From assembly GCF_003999995.1 (NCBI RefSeq), contig NZ_RJAD01000001.1, positions 124,001 to 188,000 on the forward strand: DNA of 64,000 nt, given 5' to 3'. Numbering within the stretch: the stretch's first letter is position 1; the number at the start of each line of letters is the position of its first letter. The notes under the pieces are model-generated. The model ran no database searches and was not told the DNA's origin. It worked only from the letters and a program-made list of their open reading frames with translations. Of the stretch, positions 35,830 to 44,514 are shown piece by piece. The stretch is from Microbacterium sulfonylureivorans. Its GTDB lineage: Bacteria; Actinomycetota; Actinomycetes; Actinomycetales; Microbacteriaceae. A program made the translations under genes and the position numbers.

Positions 35830-36819
35830 GTGCCGCAGACCTTCGCCGCAGCCGATGCCGTTGAACTCGCCGTCGTCGACCGCAGCGGGTTCATCGAATC
35901 CCGCCACACCGGGATCGCGATCGTCCTCGCCGCCGACGGCACCATCGCCGCCAAGCTCGGCGACCCCTCGGCGCTGATCCTCCCCCGCTCGAGCCTCAAG
36001 CCGCTTCAGGCCCTCGCTTGCCTCGCCGCCGGCGCGCCGCTCGAGGGCGAGCGCCTCGGACTCTCGACCGCGAGCCATTCCGGCACCGACCGCCACGTCG
36101 CCGCCGTGCGCGACATCCTCGCCGCCGCGGGACTGGGCGAGGACGCGCTCGACTGCCCCGCGGCGTGGCCCGGCGACACCGCGACGCGCGACGAACTGGT
36201 GCGCGAACTCGGCGAGCCTTCCCGCATCCGCATGAACTGCTCGGGCAAGCACGCCGCGATGCTCCTCACATGCGTGACCAACGGGTGGGACCCGGCGGGC
36301 TACCTCTCACCCGAGCATCCGCTGCAGGTCCACATCCGCGACGTCGTCGAGCGCCTGCTCGGCGAGAAGGCCGCCGCGACCGCGATCGACGGCTGCGGCG
36401 CCCCCGTCTACGCGACGACGCTCTTCGGACTCGCGCGGGCCATCCACCGCATCGGCAACTCCTCGCCGACGTCGCCGTTCGCCCTCCACCGCAGCGCCGG
36501 CACCCTCGTCCAGGCGGTGCGCGAGAATCCGTGGACGATCGACGGTCCCGGGCGTCCCGACACCATCGTGAACGAGCAGCTCGGAGTCTTCGCCAAGGGC
36601 GGTGCCGAGGGCGTCATGGTGATGGTCGCACCCGACGGCACGACCGTCGCGTTGAAGGTGCTCGACGGGAGCGGCCGTGCCGCGACCGCAGTCGGGCTCC
36701 GGCTGCTCGAGCGCGCAGGAGCGCTCTCCGGCGCAGACGTCGCGGCGACGATGCAGAAGCTTCCCCTGTCGGTCACCGGCGGCGGGCAGGATGTCGGGGC
36801 GATCCGCCCCGCTTTCTAG
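35830..36819 (+). CDS. Asparaginase, rhizobial ReAII type
   Basis: The 329-residue protein belongs to the thermolabile asparaginase II family (Pfam PF06089) rather than the E. coli type. Visible conserved parts are STASHSGTDRHV and the catalytic MNCSGKHAAMLLTC with its Cys and Lys, then GCGAPVYATTLFGLARA. It hydrolyses L-asparagine to aspartate and ammonia in the cytoplasm. It is followed 56 bases later by alanine dehydrogenase, so the two probably share a transcript for amino-acid nitrogen use. Confidence 0.88.
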   Translation: MPQTFAAADAVELAVVDRSGFIESRHTGIAIVLAADGTIAAKLGDPSALILPRSSLKPLQALACLAAGAPLEGERLGLSTASHSGTDRHVAAVRDILAAAGLGEDALDCPAAWPGDTATRDELVRELGEPSRIRMNCSGKHAAMLLTCVTNGWDPAGYLSPEHPLQVHIRDVVERLLGEKAAATAIDGCGAPVYATTLFGLARAIHRIGNSSPTSPFALHRSAGTLVQAVRENPWTIDGPGRPDTIVNEQLGVFAKGGAEGVMVMVAPDGTTVALKVLDGSGRAATAVGLRLLERAGALSGADVAATMQKLPLSVTGGGQDVGAIRPAF

Positions 36820-36821
36820 AG

Positions 36822-36861
36822 GCGCTCCCACAAGGAGCCCGAGCGCTCCAACGGCGGAGCG
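36822..36861 (+). other. Alternating GC-rich arms between the asparaginase gene and ald
   Basis: Four short complementary segments alternate: GCGCTCC (36822-36828), GGAGC (36834-36838), CGCTCC (36844-36849) and GGAGCG (36856-36861). They can fold as 1-2 plus 3-4, or with 2-3 paired. The ald Shine-Dalgarno AAGGA follows directly. Confidence 0.35.
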
Positions 36862-36875
36862 GAAAGGATCACACG

Positions 36876-37991
36876 ATGAGGATCAGCGTCCCCACCGAGG
36901 TGAAGAACAACGAGTACCGGGTGGCATTGACCCCCGCCGGAGTTCACGATCTCGTCGCGGCAGGTCACGAGGTGTTCGTCCAGCGCGGCGCGGGCGTCGG
37001 CTCGTCCATGCCGGACGCCGAGTATGAGGCGGCCGGCGCGACGCTGCTCGACGACGCCGCCGAGGTCTGGGCGCGTGCCGAGCTGCTCCTGAAGGTGAAG
37101 GAGCCCATCGCGAGCGAGTACGCGTACTTCCGCGACGACCTCGTGCTCTTCACGTATCTGCACCTCGCCGCCGACCGTCCGCTCACCGATCGGCTGATCG
37201 AAGACCGCGTGACCGCGATCGCCTACGAGACCGTCCAGGTCGCCGGCGGCGGCCTCCCGCTCCTCGCGCCGATGAGCGAGGTCGCGGGCCGCCTCGCCCC
37301 GACCGTCGGCGCCGCAACCCTCATGCGGTCGGCGGGCGGCCTCGGGCTGCTCATGTCGGGTGTGCCCGGAACCCGTCCCGCACGCGTGACCGTGATCGGC
37401 GGCGGCGTCGCCGGCGCCAACGCGGCCGTCATCGCGGTGGGCATGGGCGCCGACGTCACGGTGTTCGACACCAACGTGCAGCGCCTGCGCCACCTCGACG
37501 ACCACTTCCAGGGGCGCGTGAAGACGGCCGCCTCGAATCCCTTCGACCTCGACCGCGCGGTCGTCGACTCCGACCTCGTCATCGGCTCTGTGCTGATCCC
37601 CGGCGCGAAGGCGCCCAAGCTGGTCACCAACGAGATGGTGTCGCGCATGCGGCCGGGCAGCGTGCTCGTCGACATCGCGGTCGACCAGGGCGGATGCTTC
37701 GAAGACACCCGTCCGACGACCCACGCCGACCCCACGTTCACCGTGCACGGCAGCGTGTTCTACTGCGTCGCCAACATGCCGGGCGCCGTGCCCAACACGT
37801 CGACGTCGGCGCTCACGAACGCGACGCTCCCCTACATCCGCCAGATCGCCCGCCGCGGGTGGCAGGACGCTCTCCGAGCGGATGCCGCGCTCGCGGCGGG
37901 GCTGAACACCATGGGCGGCCGCGTGGTCAACCCCGGCGTCGCCACGGCGCACGGGCTGGAGCTCGCTCCGCTGGAGGGTGTGCTCGCCTGA
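36876..37991 (+). CDS. ald: Alanine dehydrogenase
   Basis: Ald interconverts L-alanine with pyruvate and ammonia using NAD. The 371-residue protein starts MRISVPTEVKNNEYRVALTP. It has GAGVGSSMPDAEYEAAGA, the substrate lysine in LLLKVKEP, the catalytic histidine in FTYLHLAADRPL and the Rossmann motif VTVIGGGVAGANAAVIAVGM. Its start is preceded by AAGGA seven bases away. It follows the asparaginase gene on the same strand and ends at a strong bidirectional terminator. Confidence 0.95.
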   Translation: MRISVPTEVKNNEYRVALTPAGVHDLVAAGHEVFVQRGAGVGSSMPDAEYEAAGATLLDDAAEVWARAELLLKVKEPIASEYAYFRDDLVLFTYLHLAADRPLTDRLIEDRVTAIAYETVQVAGGGLPLLAPMSEVAGRLAPTVGAATLMRSAGGLGLLMSGVPGTRPARVTVIGGGVAGANAAVIAVGMGADVTVFDTNVQRLRHLDDHFQGRVKTAASNPFDLDRAVVDSDLVIGSVLIPGAKAPKLVTNEMVSRMRPGSVLVDIAVDQGGCFEDTRPTTHADPTFTVHGSVFYCVANMPGAVPNTSTSALTNATLPYIRQIARRGWQDALRADAALAAGLNTMGGRVVNPGVATAHGLELAPLEGVLA

Positions 37992-37997
37992 CTCGTC

Positions 37998-38038
37998 CCG
38001 CCCGCTCGACGGCCGCACGCCGGCCGTCGAGTGGGCGG
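37998..38038. terminator. Bidirectional terminator between ald and the RIO kinase gene
   Basis: Seventeen-base arms (37998-38014 and 38022-38038) with one G-T pair and a seven-base loop, between convergent genes. Confidence 0.85.
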
Positions 38039-38087
38039 TTCGCCGTGCCCTGGACGACGGCGGCGGCGAGACGGACCGCGCCGCGCC

Positions 38088-38918
38088 TCACCACAGCTGC
38101 GCGACGAGCTCGGCGAACAGCCGCTCGGCGTCGGCGTCGACCCCTCGGCGCTCGAACCACGTGCACACGTTGACCACGTCGCGGTGCAGGAAGTCGAGGC
38201 CGTTCGGATTCGCGGCGAGATCGACGATCTGCGGGAGATCGATCACGACGACGCGCCCCTCGTGGCGGAGGAGGTTGTAGACCGAGAGGTCTCCGTGCGC
38301 GAAGCCGCTGCGGGCGAACCCGATGAGGATCGCCCGCACCTGCGAGAAGGCATCCGCGCACTCCTCCGGCGTGAGTCGTCCCTGCGCGAGCCGCGGCGCC
38401 GCCGTCCGGCCGTCGCCGATGAACTCCATGATCAGCTCGGTGCCGCTCAGCTGCACCGGATAGGGAACCGGGATGCCGGCATCCCACGCCCTGCACAGTG
38501 CGGCGAATTCGTTCGTGGCCCAATGGGAGGCGGCCACGAGACGTCCGTAGGAGGACTTGCCCGAGACGGCCCGCGCGTCGCGCGAGTTGCGATACCGGCG
38601 CCCCTCCTCGTACTGGCCGGATCGGTGGAAGTCCGACCGGTCGCCGCCGCGGTATCGCTTGGCGGCCAGGATGCAGCCGTCGCTCCCCGGCACGGCGCGT
38701 TCGAGGAGGAAGACGTCGGCTTCCTTCCCCGTCTTGACGATGCCCAGTTCGGTGTCGAAGGCGCCGGCCGATGTCTCGAGCCAGGCGGGATGCGGCGCGG
38801 GTCCGCGTTCGGTGGGTGTCGCGGCCGGCCACGTGGACCAGCGCTGGCCTTCGCCGGGCTCGGCGTCGAGGAACTGCAGTTCGGCGTCGAAGACGCCGTA
38901 GGGGATGTCGAAGGACAT
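38088..38918 (-). CDS. RIO1-family atypical serine kinase
   Basis: The 276-residue protein has the RIO fold. It shows the flexible ATP loop IVKTGKEADVFLLE, the lysine in ILAAKRYRGG, the catalytic loop AHGDLSVYNLL and the metal-binding VIDLPQIVDLAANPNG. RIO1 acts in late ribosomal subunit maturation in archaea and eukaryotes; bacterial members are less understood. The start at 38918 follows GGAG nine bases earlier. A 19-codon frame with its own Shine-Dalgarno lies directly upstream. Confidence 0.9.
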   Translation of the reverse strand: MSFDIPYGVFDAELQFLDAEPGEGQRWSTWPAATPTERGPAPHPAWLETSAGAFDTELGIVKTGKEADVFLLERAVPGSDGCILAAKRYRGGDRSDFHRSGQYEEGRRYRNSRDARAVSGKSSYGRLVAASHWATNEFAALCRAWDAGIPVPYPVQLSGTELIMEFIGDGRTAAPRLAQGRLTPEECADAFSQVRAILIGFARSGFAHGDLSVYNLLRHEGRVVVIDLPQIVDLAANPNGLDFLHRDVVNVCTWFERRGVDADAERLFAELVAQLW

Positions 38919-38954
38919 GTAGGGATGCTCCGGGAACGGAGACCACCTACATCG

Positions 38955-39014
38955 TCAGACGGTGGCCTCGAGGGAAGGGATACGGGCAGGGCGCGCTGCA
39001 GGAACGGCCATCAT
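38955..39014 (-). CDS. Short upstream frame before the RIO kinase gene
   Basis: A 19-codon frame (MMAVPAARPARIPSLEATV) starts at tandem ATG codons with GGGAG five bases upstream. It ends 36 bases before the RIO kinase start, and a small hairpin (CTCCG...CGGAG) lies between them. I recognise no family. It may be a small protein or a regulatory leader, or it may be chance. It occupies the longest intergenic gap of the window (38919-39129). Confidence 0.35.
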   Translation of the reverse strand: MMAVPAARPARIPSLEATV

Positions 39015-39129
39015 GTGCTCCCTTCTGTGGTCCGGTGCGATCGGTCGGATGATCGATCGGCGACATCCTATGGGGACGCGGAACCCGAGCCCGCGAACCG
39101 TTACGCGATCGTCTTCTGGTCGAGGGACG

Positions 39130-40695
39130 TCAGGCGAGGCCTCCGTCGATGGATCGCGGGAAGTCCGCAGGGTCTTCGGGGACGAGCACGGGTGTCTCAC
39201 GGTTGAGGCTCTCGCCGCGGAAGAACGGCTTCGCGCGGGGGAAGAAGAACCACAGGAACATCAGCAGCACGCCGAACGCGAGCGCTCCGATGCCCATGAC
39301 GAACGTGCCACCGATGCCGAGCAGCACGGTGTAGCCGTAGTCCACGTCGTACATGTCGATCGCCGACTGGATGAACGCGTACGTGAGCATGAGCGAACCG
39401 AGGAGCGGGAAGAGGAACTTGTAGAAGAAGTTCCTCGCCGAGGCGAAGAGCTCGCGACGGAAGTACCAGACGCAGGCGTACCCGGTGATCGCGTAGTAGA
39501 ACGCGATCGCGAGCCCGAGCGACAGGATCGAGTCCTGCAGGATGTTGTCGCTGATGAGGGTCATGCCGACGTAGTAGACGATCGCGACGACGCCCATGAC
39601 CAGGGTGGAGAACGACGGAGTCTTGTAGCGCGGGTGCACGGTGGCGAACCTGCGCGGCAGCGCCTTGTAGGCGGCCATGGCGAGCGTGCCGCGCGCGGTG
39701 GGGAGGATCGTCGTCTGGGTGGACGAGATCGCGGAGATCATCACAGCCACGACCAGCACCCACCCGACCGGGCCGAGGAGCCCATCCTTGATCGCGAGGA
39801 AGAAGTCGTCGGCGTTCGCCTCGTTGCCGAGTCCGGTGCCCGTCTCGCCGAGCCCGGCGTACATCATCGCCGCCACCGTGACGCCGACGTAGGTGATGAG
39901 GAGGATGACGGTCGTCAGCAGCGCCGCGCGGCCCGGGATGCGCTTCGGATCCTTGGTCTCCTCATTGAGGGCGAGGCACGTGTCCCAGCCCCAGTAGATG
40001 AAGAGGGCGAGCAGGATCGCCTCGATGAATCCGCTCCACTCGGTAAACGCGAACGGGTTGAACCACGCCCAGTCGAACGGGGTCGGGTCGGGGGCGGTGC
40101 CGGCGAAGAACTGCCACAGCGCCGCGACGACGAAGATCGCGAGGGCGACGTACTGGATAGCGAGCAGGACGTTCTGGATGCGCTCGCCGATCTCGACGCC
40201 GCGCCAGCTCACCCACGTCATCGCCGCGATGAAGACCACGCCCGTCGCGGTGACGAGCGGGACGTTGTCGGCCAGCAGCGCGTCCTCCGAGGTGCGGACG
40301 ATGCCGTCGATGAGCGCCCAGAAGTAGATGCCGGCGATCTGCGCGAGGTTCGCGAGCACGACCATGCCCGCAACCGCGACGCCCCACCCGCCCAGCCAGC
40401 CGACCCACGGGCCGAAGGCCTTGGTGCCCCACGTGAACGTCGTGCCGCAGTCGGGGACGGCATTGTTGAGCTCGCGGTAGGCGAAGGCGATGAACAGCAT
40501 CGGGATGAACGCGATGACGAAGGCGATGGGCGCCTGCGCGCCGACGGCGAGCACGACGAAGCCGAGGGTCGCGACGAGCGAGTACACGGGAGCGGTCGAG
40601 GCGAGGCCGATGACCGTTGAGCCCCAGAGTCCCAGCGTCCCTGCTGCGAGTCCCTTGCCTGACGGTCGTTCGAGGTCGATCGGTGCTGTAGCCAC
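39130..40695 (-). CDS. APC-family amino acid permease
   Basis: The 521-residue protein has about 12-13 membrane helices. It carries the APC-superfamily opening TLGLWGSTVIGLASTAPVYSL (split by family position), the conserved CGTTFTWGTKAFGPWVGWLGGW segment and LALFIYWGWDTCLALNEETKDP. It imports an amino acid or amine with protons; the substrate is not readable. Its GTG lies six bases after TAGCTT. Its neighbours, the RIO kinase and the FtsK-like ATPase, are unrelated in function. The asparaginase and ald genes nearby make an amino-acid substrate plausible. Confidence 0.88.
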   Translation of the reverse strand: MATAPIDLERPSGKGLAAGTLGLWGSTVIGLASTAPVYSLVATLGFVVLAVGAQAPIAFVIAFIPMLFIAFAYRELNNAVPDCGTTFTWGTKAFGPWVGWLGGWGVAVAGMVVLANLAQIAGIYFWALIDGIVRTSEDALLADNVPLVTATGVVFIAAMTWVSWRGVEIGERIQNVLLAIQYVALAIFVVAALWQFFAGTAPDPTPFDWAWFNPFAFTEWSGFIEAILLALFIYWGWDTCLALNEETKDPKRIPGRAALLTTVILLITYVGVTVAAMMYAGLGETGTGLGNEANADDFFLAIKDGLLGPVGWVLVVAVMISAISSTQTTILPTARGTLAMAAYKALPRRFATVHPRYKTPSFSTLVMGVVAIVYYVGMTLISDNILQDSILSLGLAIAFYYAITGYACVWYFRRELFASARNFFYKFLFPLLGSLMLTYAFIQSAIDMYDVDYGYTVLLGIGGTFVMGIGALAFGVLLMFLWFFFPRAKPFFRGESLNRETPVLVPEDPADFPRSIDGGLA

Positions 40696-40707
40696 ACAGC
40701 GAAGCTA
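40696..40707 (-). promoter_or_regulatory. Leaderless-type promoter of the APC permease gene
   Basis: TAGCTT at 40707-40702 is followed by six bases and the GTG at 40695. Confidence 0.55.
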
Positions 40708-40726
40708 TGGTGCCGCCAGGGGCGGG

Positions 40727-43615
40727 TCAAGGGTGGCGGGGGTGACGGATCGGCCGGACTTGCGCCGAAGGAAGGACGATGCGGACGGCCTCGGCTCCGC
40801 GGGCGACGAGCCATGCCCTCCCCCGGCCCGGTTCGCAGTACGGCGGCAGCGCCCGTGATCCTGTCAGCAGCCGGAACTCGGCGGCGCACGACGAGTCGAC
40901 CACGAGATCGTGATCGCCCCGGGCGTCGGCGAGGAGCCTCCAGTGCCGCTGCCAGTCGTCGGGCTCGCCGACGATCACCACCTGCCCCTCCGCCACGATC
41001 GACGCGTCGGCCGCGTAGCCGTCGACGGAGACGGTGCGGATGCCGCGCCCCTCCCAGTCCGCGAGGGCCGCACGCGCCGCGGGGGAACGCCGCGTGACGA
41101 ACCCGGTGAGCTGTGCGGTCGGATGCCACTGCGGCGCCCGGCGCTGCTCCGCCGGAGGGACCGGCGGAGCGATTCCCACCTGGATCGCCAGCTCGTCGAA
41201 CGTGCCTCGTCCGGGTGGTGCGTCGCCGTCGAACGCGGCAGGATCGCCGCCCGCGGCGATGTGCTCCGAGCGCGTCGGGAAGGACAGCTGCAGTCGTCTG
41301 GGAAAGAGCTCCGCCAGCCGCGACACCGCACCCGGGATCCGGTGGGCACTCGCGATGACGAGGACGCCGTCGGCGCCGGCGCGGCGGAGGATCTCCTCGA
41401 GTCGCTCCAGGACGACCTGCGCGTGATCCGGCGGCAGACGCGCGGGGACGGCGTCGAGGTCGTCGATGCAGACGACGGTGCCGGCGGGCGGGGGCACGGC
41501 GGCGAGGGCGGCCACCGCATCCCACATCGCCTCGGGGTCGGTGGGGATGCGAATCGCGCCCGGCGCCTGCGACTCCACCAGGTCGAGGGTGCTCGAAGCT
41601 CCGGACCCCGGACCGCCGAGGACCAGCAGTGCACGATCAGCCCTGCGCAGACCGACGACGCGCTGCAGCTGGCGCTGCGGCTCGTCGACCAGCCCCAGGA
41701 GGATCTCGTCGACGCCGGCCGCTCGCGCGCGGAGGTCGTCGAGCGGGATGCGCCGCGGCAGCGCCGGAAGCCACGGACGTCGCGGCGCACCGTCGCCCGC
41801 ACGCGCCGCAGCAACCGCGACGTCGGCTTCGTCCGACAGCGCGATGCGCACCGGTCGCGGCGTCGCGTCGCCCGCGCCCCGCAGGAACGCGAATCCGCGC
41901 CCCTCCGGTCCGCCCGGGAGGAGCGCCGCATCGTCGGTCCCCAGTACCGTGCGGCTGTCCGCGGCGTCCGTCACCCGCAGGCTGATGCGCAGCGGGCAGT
42001 TCGCGAGGAGACTGTCGCGGATCACTCCCGACGCCCGCTGCGTGCCGAGCACCAGATGGACGCCCAGCGCGCGCCCGCGCGCGGCGACGTCGGCGAACAC
42101 CGCGTGCAGCTCGGGGTGGTCGCCGAGGAGCGCGGCGAACTCGTCGACGACGATCACGAGCCGTGGCAGCGAGACCCGTGGATCGAGGATGTCGCGGGCG
42201 CCGGCGCCCGCGATCGCCGCCTCCCGACGGCGCACCTCGGCGCGCAGACTCTCGATCGCACGCCGCGCGCCCGCGCCGTCGAGGTCGGTGATCACCCCGG
42301 TCACGTGCGGCACGGCGGCCAGCGCATCGAACGCCGTGCCGCCCTTGAAGTCGGCGAGGAGGAACGTCACCTCACTCGTGGAGTGCGTGCCGCACAGCGA
42401 CAGGATCCAGGTGATGAGCAGCTCGCTCTTGCCGGAGCCGGTGACGCCGGCGACCACGGCGTGCGGGCCGTCGGCGACGAGGTCGACGATCGCCGGATCG
42501 TGCCCGGCGAGGCCGATGACCGCACTGAGCCCTCCCGGCCGGGCCTCTGCCTGAGCGCTGACCAGTGGCCCGAGCGCGATCGGCCCACCCCGGCGCGCGC
42601 GGATGCCCAGCGCCCGCTCAGCGCGCTCGGCGAGCTCGGATGCGACGGCGGCGGCCTGATCGAGGGCGACCGCCTCGACACGCACCTGGAGGGTCTCGCC
42701 GCCATGCTCCATCGTCGCCGAATCGGGCGATCGCACGGTGAGGATCGTCGTGCAGCGCGGCGGCAGCGGCTCGCCCGGAGCCCGCCGGACGATCGCGAGG
42801 TCGGCGTCGGCCGGCACGGTCTCACCCGGGCCGACGAGCGCCATCCGCCGCGGAGCGCCGACCGCGCAATGGGGCAGTCGCTCGGCCCACGCGAGTTCGT
42901 CGCCGAGAGCTCCGGCGATCGACAGCTCGCCCGGAGGCGCGGCCATGCACAGCTGGAGGACGAGCGCCCGCTGCACGGCTGCTCCGAGGATCTCGCCGCC
43001 CACGACCACGACACCCTGCGCGGCAGGGACGACGACGGGCGCGTGAGGCAGCGTCATCGCGCGGGCGCGGAGGGCTGCGGCATCCGGATCGCCCTCTCCC
43101 CCGCTGATCCGCACGGCGCTGGGCATCTCTCCCTCGCCGATCACGAGCATGTCGGTGCGCCCCGGCGTGCTGCGCCAGATCTCGCCCTCGCGGGAGAGGA
43201 ACGACGAGACGTCGGGGTGCCGGGCCCACGCGCGTCGCCGCTCGGCGTCGTGACGCGCCGTCACGGCGCGCCGCGCCTCGTCGCGGGCGCGGGCGGCGTC
43301 GGCGTGGTGGCGCCGTCGATCCCGGCGCGCGCTGCGGGCGGCATCTGCCATGGTCGCGACCGCGATCAGCGGACCGAGGGCAGCCAGCCAGAGCGACAGG
43401 ATCGACCCCGTGACCAGCCACAGACCGGCCGCTCCGACCACCGGAACGACCGAGGCGACGACCGGCAGCGGAGGTCGGGGCGGCGCCGCCCAGGCCGGCG
43501 GGAGCGTCAGGGGTTCGGCGTCGAGCACGTCGTCGACGGTCGGCACGGAGAAGGCGGAGGAGCGGGTCGCGGAACGCACACCTGAGTCCAGCGTGCCGTC
43601 GGCGCGCCCGTGCAC
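40727..43615 (-). CDS. FtsK/SpoIIIE-type ATPase, EccC-like
   Basis: The 962-residue protein has a short N-terminus and two membrane helices at about residues 47-90. A charged, probably coiled segment follows, then an FtsK/SpoIIIE ATPase domain with Walker A GVTGSGKSE (390-397) and Walker B RLVIVVDEFAALL. A second ATPase-like domain has GGPGSGASS, lacking the Walker A lysine, with VVCIDDLDA. A third region (about 850-940) is more degenerate. This one-active-plus-degenerate order is that of EccC, the type VII secretion motor. No WXG100, EccB, EccD or mycosin gene is in the window. It follows the PP2C gene by 29 bases. Confidence 0.85.
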   Translation of the reverse strand: MHGRADGTLDSGVRSATRSSAFSVPTVDDVLDAEPLTLPPAWAAPPRPPLPVVASVVPVVGAAGLWLVTGSILSLWLAALGPLIAVATMADAARSARRDRRRHHADAARARDEARRAVTARHDAERRRAWARHPDVSSFLSREGEIWRSTPGRTDMLVIGEGEMPSAVRISGGEGDPDAAALRARAMTLPHAPVVVPAAQGVVVVGGEILGAAVQRALVLQLCMAAPPGELSIAGALGDELAWAERLPHCAVGAPRRMALVGPGETVPADADLAIVRRAPGEPLPPRCTTILTVRSPDSATMEHGGETLQVRVEAVALDQAAAVASELAERAERALGIRARRGGPIALGPLVSAQAEARPGGLSAVIGLAGHDPAIVDLVADGPHAVVAGVTGSGKSELLITWILSLCGTHSTSEVTFLLADFKGGTAFDALAAVPHVTGVITDLDGAGARRAIESLRAEVRRREAAIAGAGARDILDPRVSLPRLVIVVDEFAALLGDHPELHAVFADVAARGRALGVHLVLGTQRASGVIRDSLLANCPLRISLRVTDAADSRTVLGTDDAALLPGGPEGRGFAFLRGAGDATPRPVRIALSDEADVAVAAARAGDGAPRRPWLPALPRRIPLDDLRARAAGVDEILLGLVDEPQRQLQRVVGLRRADRALLVLGGPGSGASSTLDLVESQAPGAIRIPTDPEAMWDAVAALAAVPPPAGTVVCIDDLDAVPARLPPDHAQVVLERLEEILRRAGADGVLVIASAHRIPGAVSRLAELFPRRLQLSFPTRSEHIAAGGDPAAFDGDAPPGRGTFDELAIQVGIAPPVPPAEQRRAPQWHPTAQLTGFVTRRSPAARAALADWEGRGIRTVSVDGYAADASIVAEGQVVIVGEPDDWQRHWRLLADARGDHDLVVDSSCAAEFRLLTGSRALPPYCEPGRGRAWLVARGAEAVRIVLPSAQVRPIRHPRHP

Positions 43616-43644
43616 CGCGTGCCGGCTCCGGTGGAGCCGTGGGG

Positions 43645-44463
43645 TCAGACGCGGTCTGGGGAGGAGTCGACGTCGTCGTCGACGACCGCCGCGCCGGCCA
43701 CGGAGCCCACATCGAGGACGATGATCGTGATGTTGTCACGGCCGCCGTTCTCCAGCGCCGCGTCGAGCATCGCCGTGACGGCATCGGCCGGGTCGGCGTT
43801 CTCGTCGAGGAAGTGGCGGATGCCGTAGTCGGTGAGTTCCTTCGTGAGCCCGTCCGAGCAGATCACGAACCGGTCGCCTTCGGCGACGTCGAGCCGCACG
43901 TAGTCGGGCGCCACACCCTCGCTCGGGCCGACCGCCCGCGTGATGACGTTCCCGTACGGGTGGTTCTCGGCCTCCTCGGGGCTGAGCCGTCCCGACGCGA
44001 TGAGCTCCTGGACGACCGAGTGGTCGGTGGTGATCTGGACGATCGCGCCGTCGCGCACGAGGTAGACGCGCGAGTCGCCGATGTTGAGGGTGACCCAGTG
44101 CGCGGACTCGCCGCTCGTGTCGAGGTACACCCCGGTCAGCGTCGTGCCGGTGCCGTCGTCGGTCGCCTCGGGGTGGGAGGCGATGTCCTTCACGGCGCGG
44201 GCGAGCGCCTTCTCGATCGCCTTCGGCGTCACGACGCCCTCCGCGGCGACCGTGGTGAGCCGCTCGATGGTGCTGGCGCTGGCGATCTCGCCGCCGACGT
44301 GCCCGCCCATGCCGTCGGCGACGACGAAGAGGGGGTACGACGCGAACATGGCGTCCTGGTTGACCTCGCGCCGTCGGCCGGTGTCGGTCACCGCCGCCCA
44401 GGTCAATTCGAGGGATCCGCCCGGAACGGACACCGTGCGCGACTGGGTGGAAACCTCGGGCAC
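43645..44463 (-). CDS. PP2C-family protein serine/threonine phosphatase
   Basis: The 272-residue protein is a metal-dependent Ser/Thr phosphatase. Visible motifs are RREVNQDAMFAS, VVADGMGGHVGGEIAS, NIGDSRVYLVRDGAI, TTDHSVVQELI, FVICSDGLTKEL and GGRDNITIIVLD, which are the metal- and phosphate-binding motifs in the normal order. No membrane helix is seen, so it is cytoplasmic. The start is GTG at 44463 behind GGGAGG. It is sandwiched between the ABC exporter and the EccC-like ATPase on one strand, suggesting that the ATPase or a partner is regulated by phosphorylation. Confidence 0.92.
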   Translation of the reverse strand: MPEVSTQSRTVSVPGGSLELTWAAVTDTGRRREVNQDAMFASYPLFVVADGMGGHVGGEIASASTIERLTTVAAEGVVTPKAIEKALARAVKDIASHPEATDDGTGTTLTGVYLDTSGESAHWVTLNIGDSRVYLVRDGAIVQITTDHSVVQELIASGRLSPEEAENHPYGNVITRAVGPSEGVAPDYVRLDVAEGDRFVICSDGLTKELTDYGIRHFLDENADPADAVTAMLDAALENGGRDNITIIVLDVGSVAGAAVVDDDVDSSPDRV

Positions 44464-44514
44464 GCCCCTGTCCTCCCGGTCGGATTTCGCGAGACCAGGC
44501 GGCCTGACGCGTCC

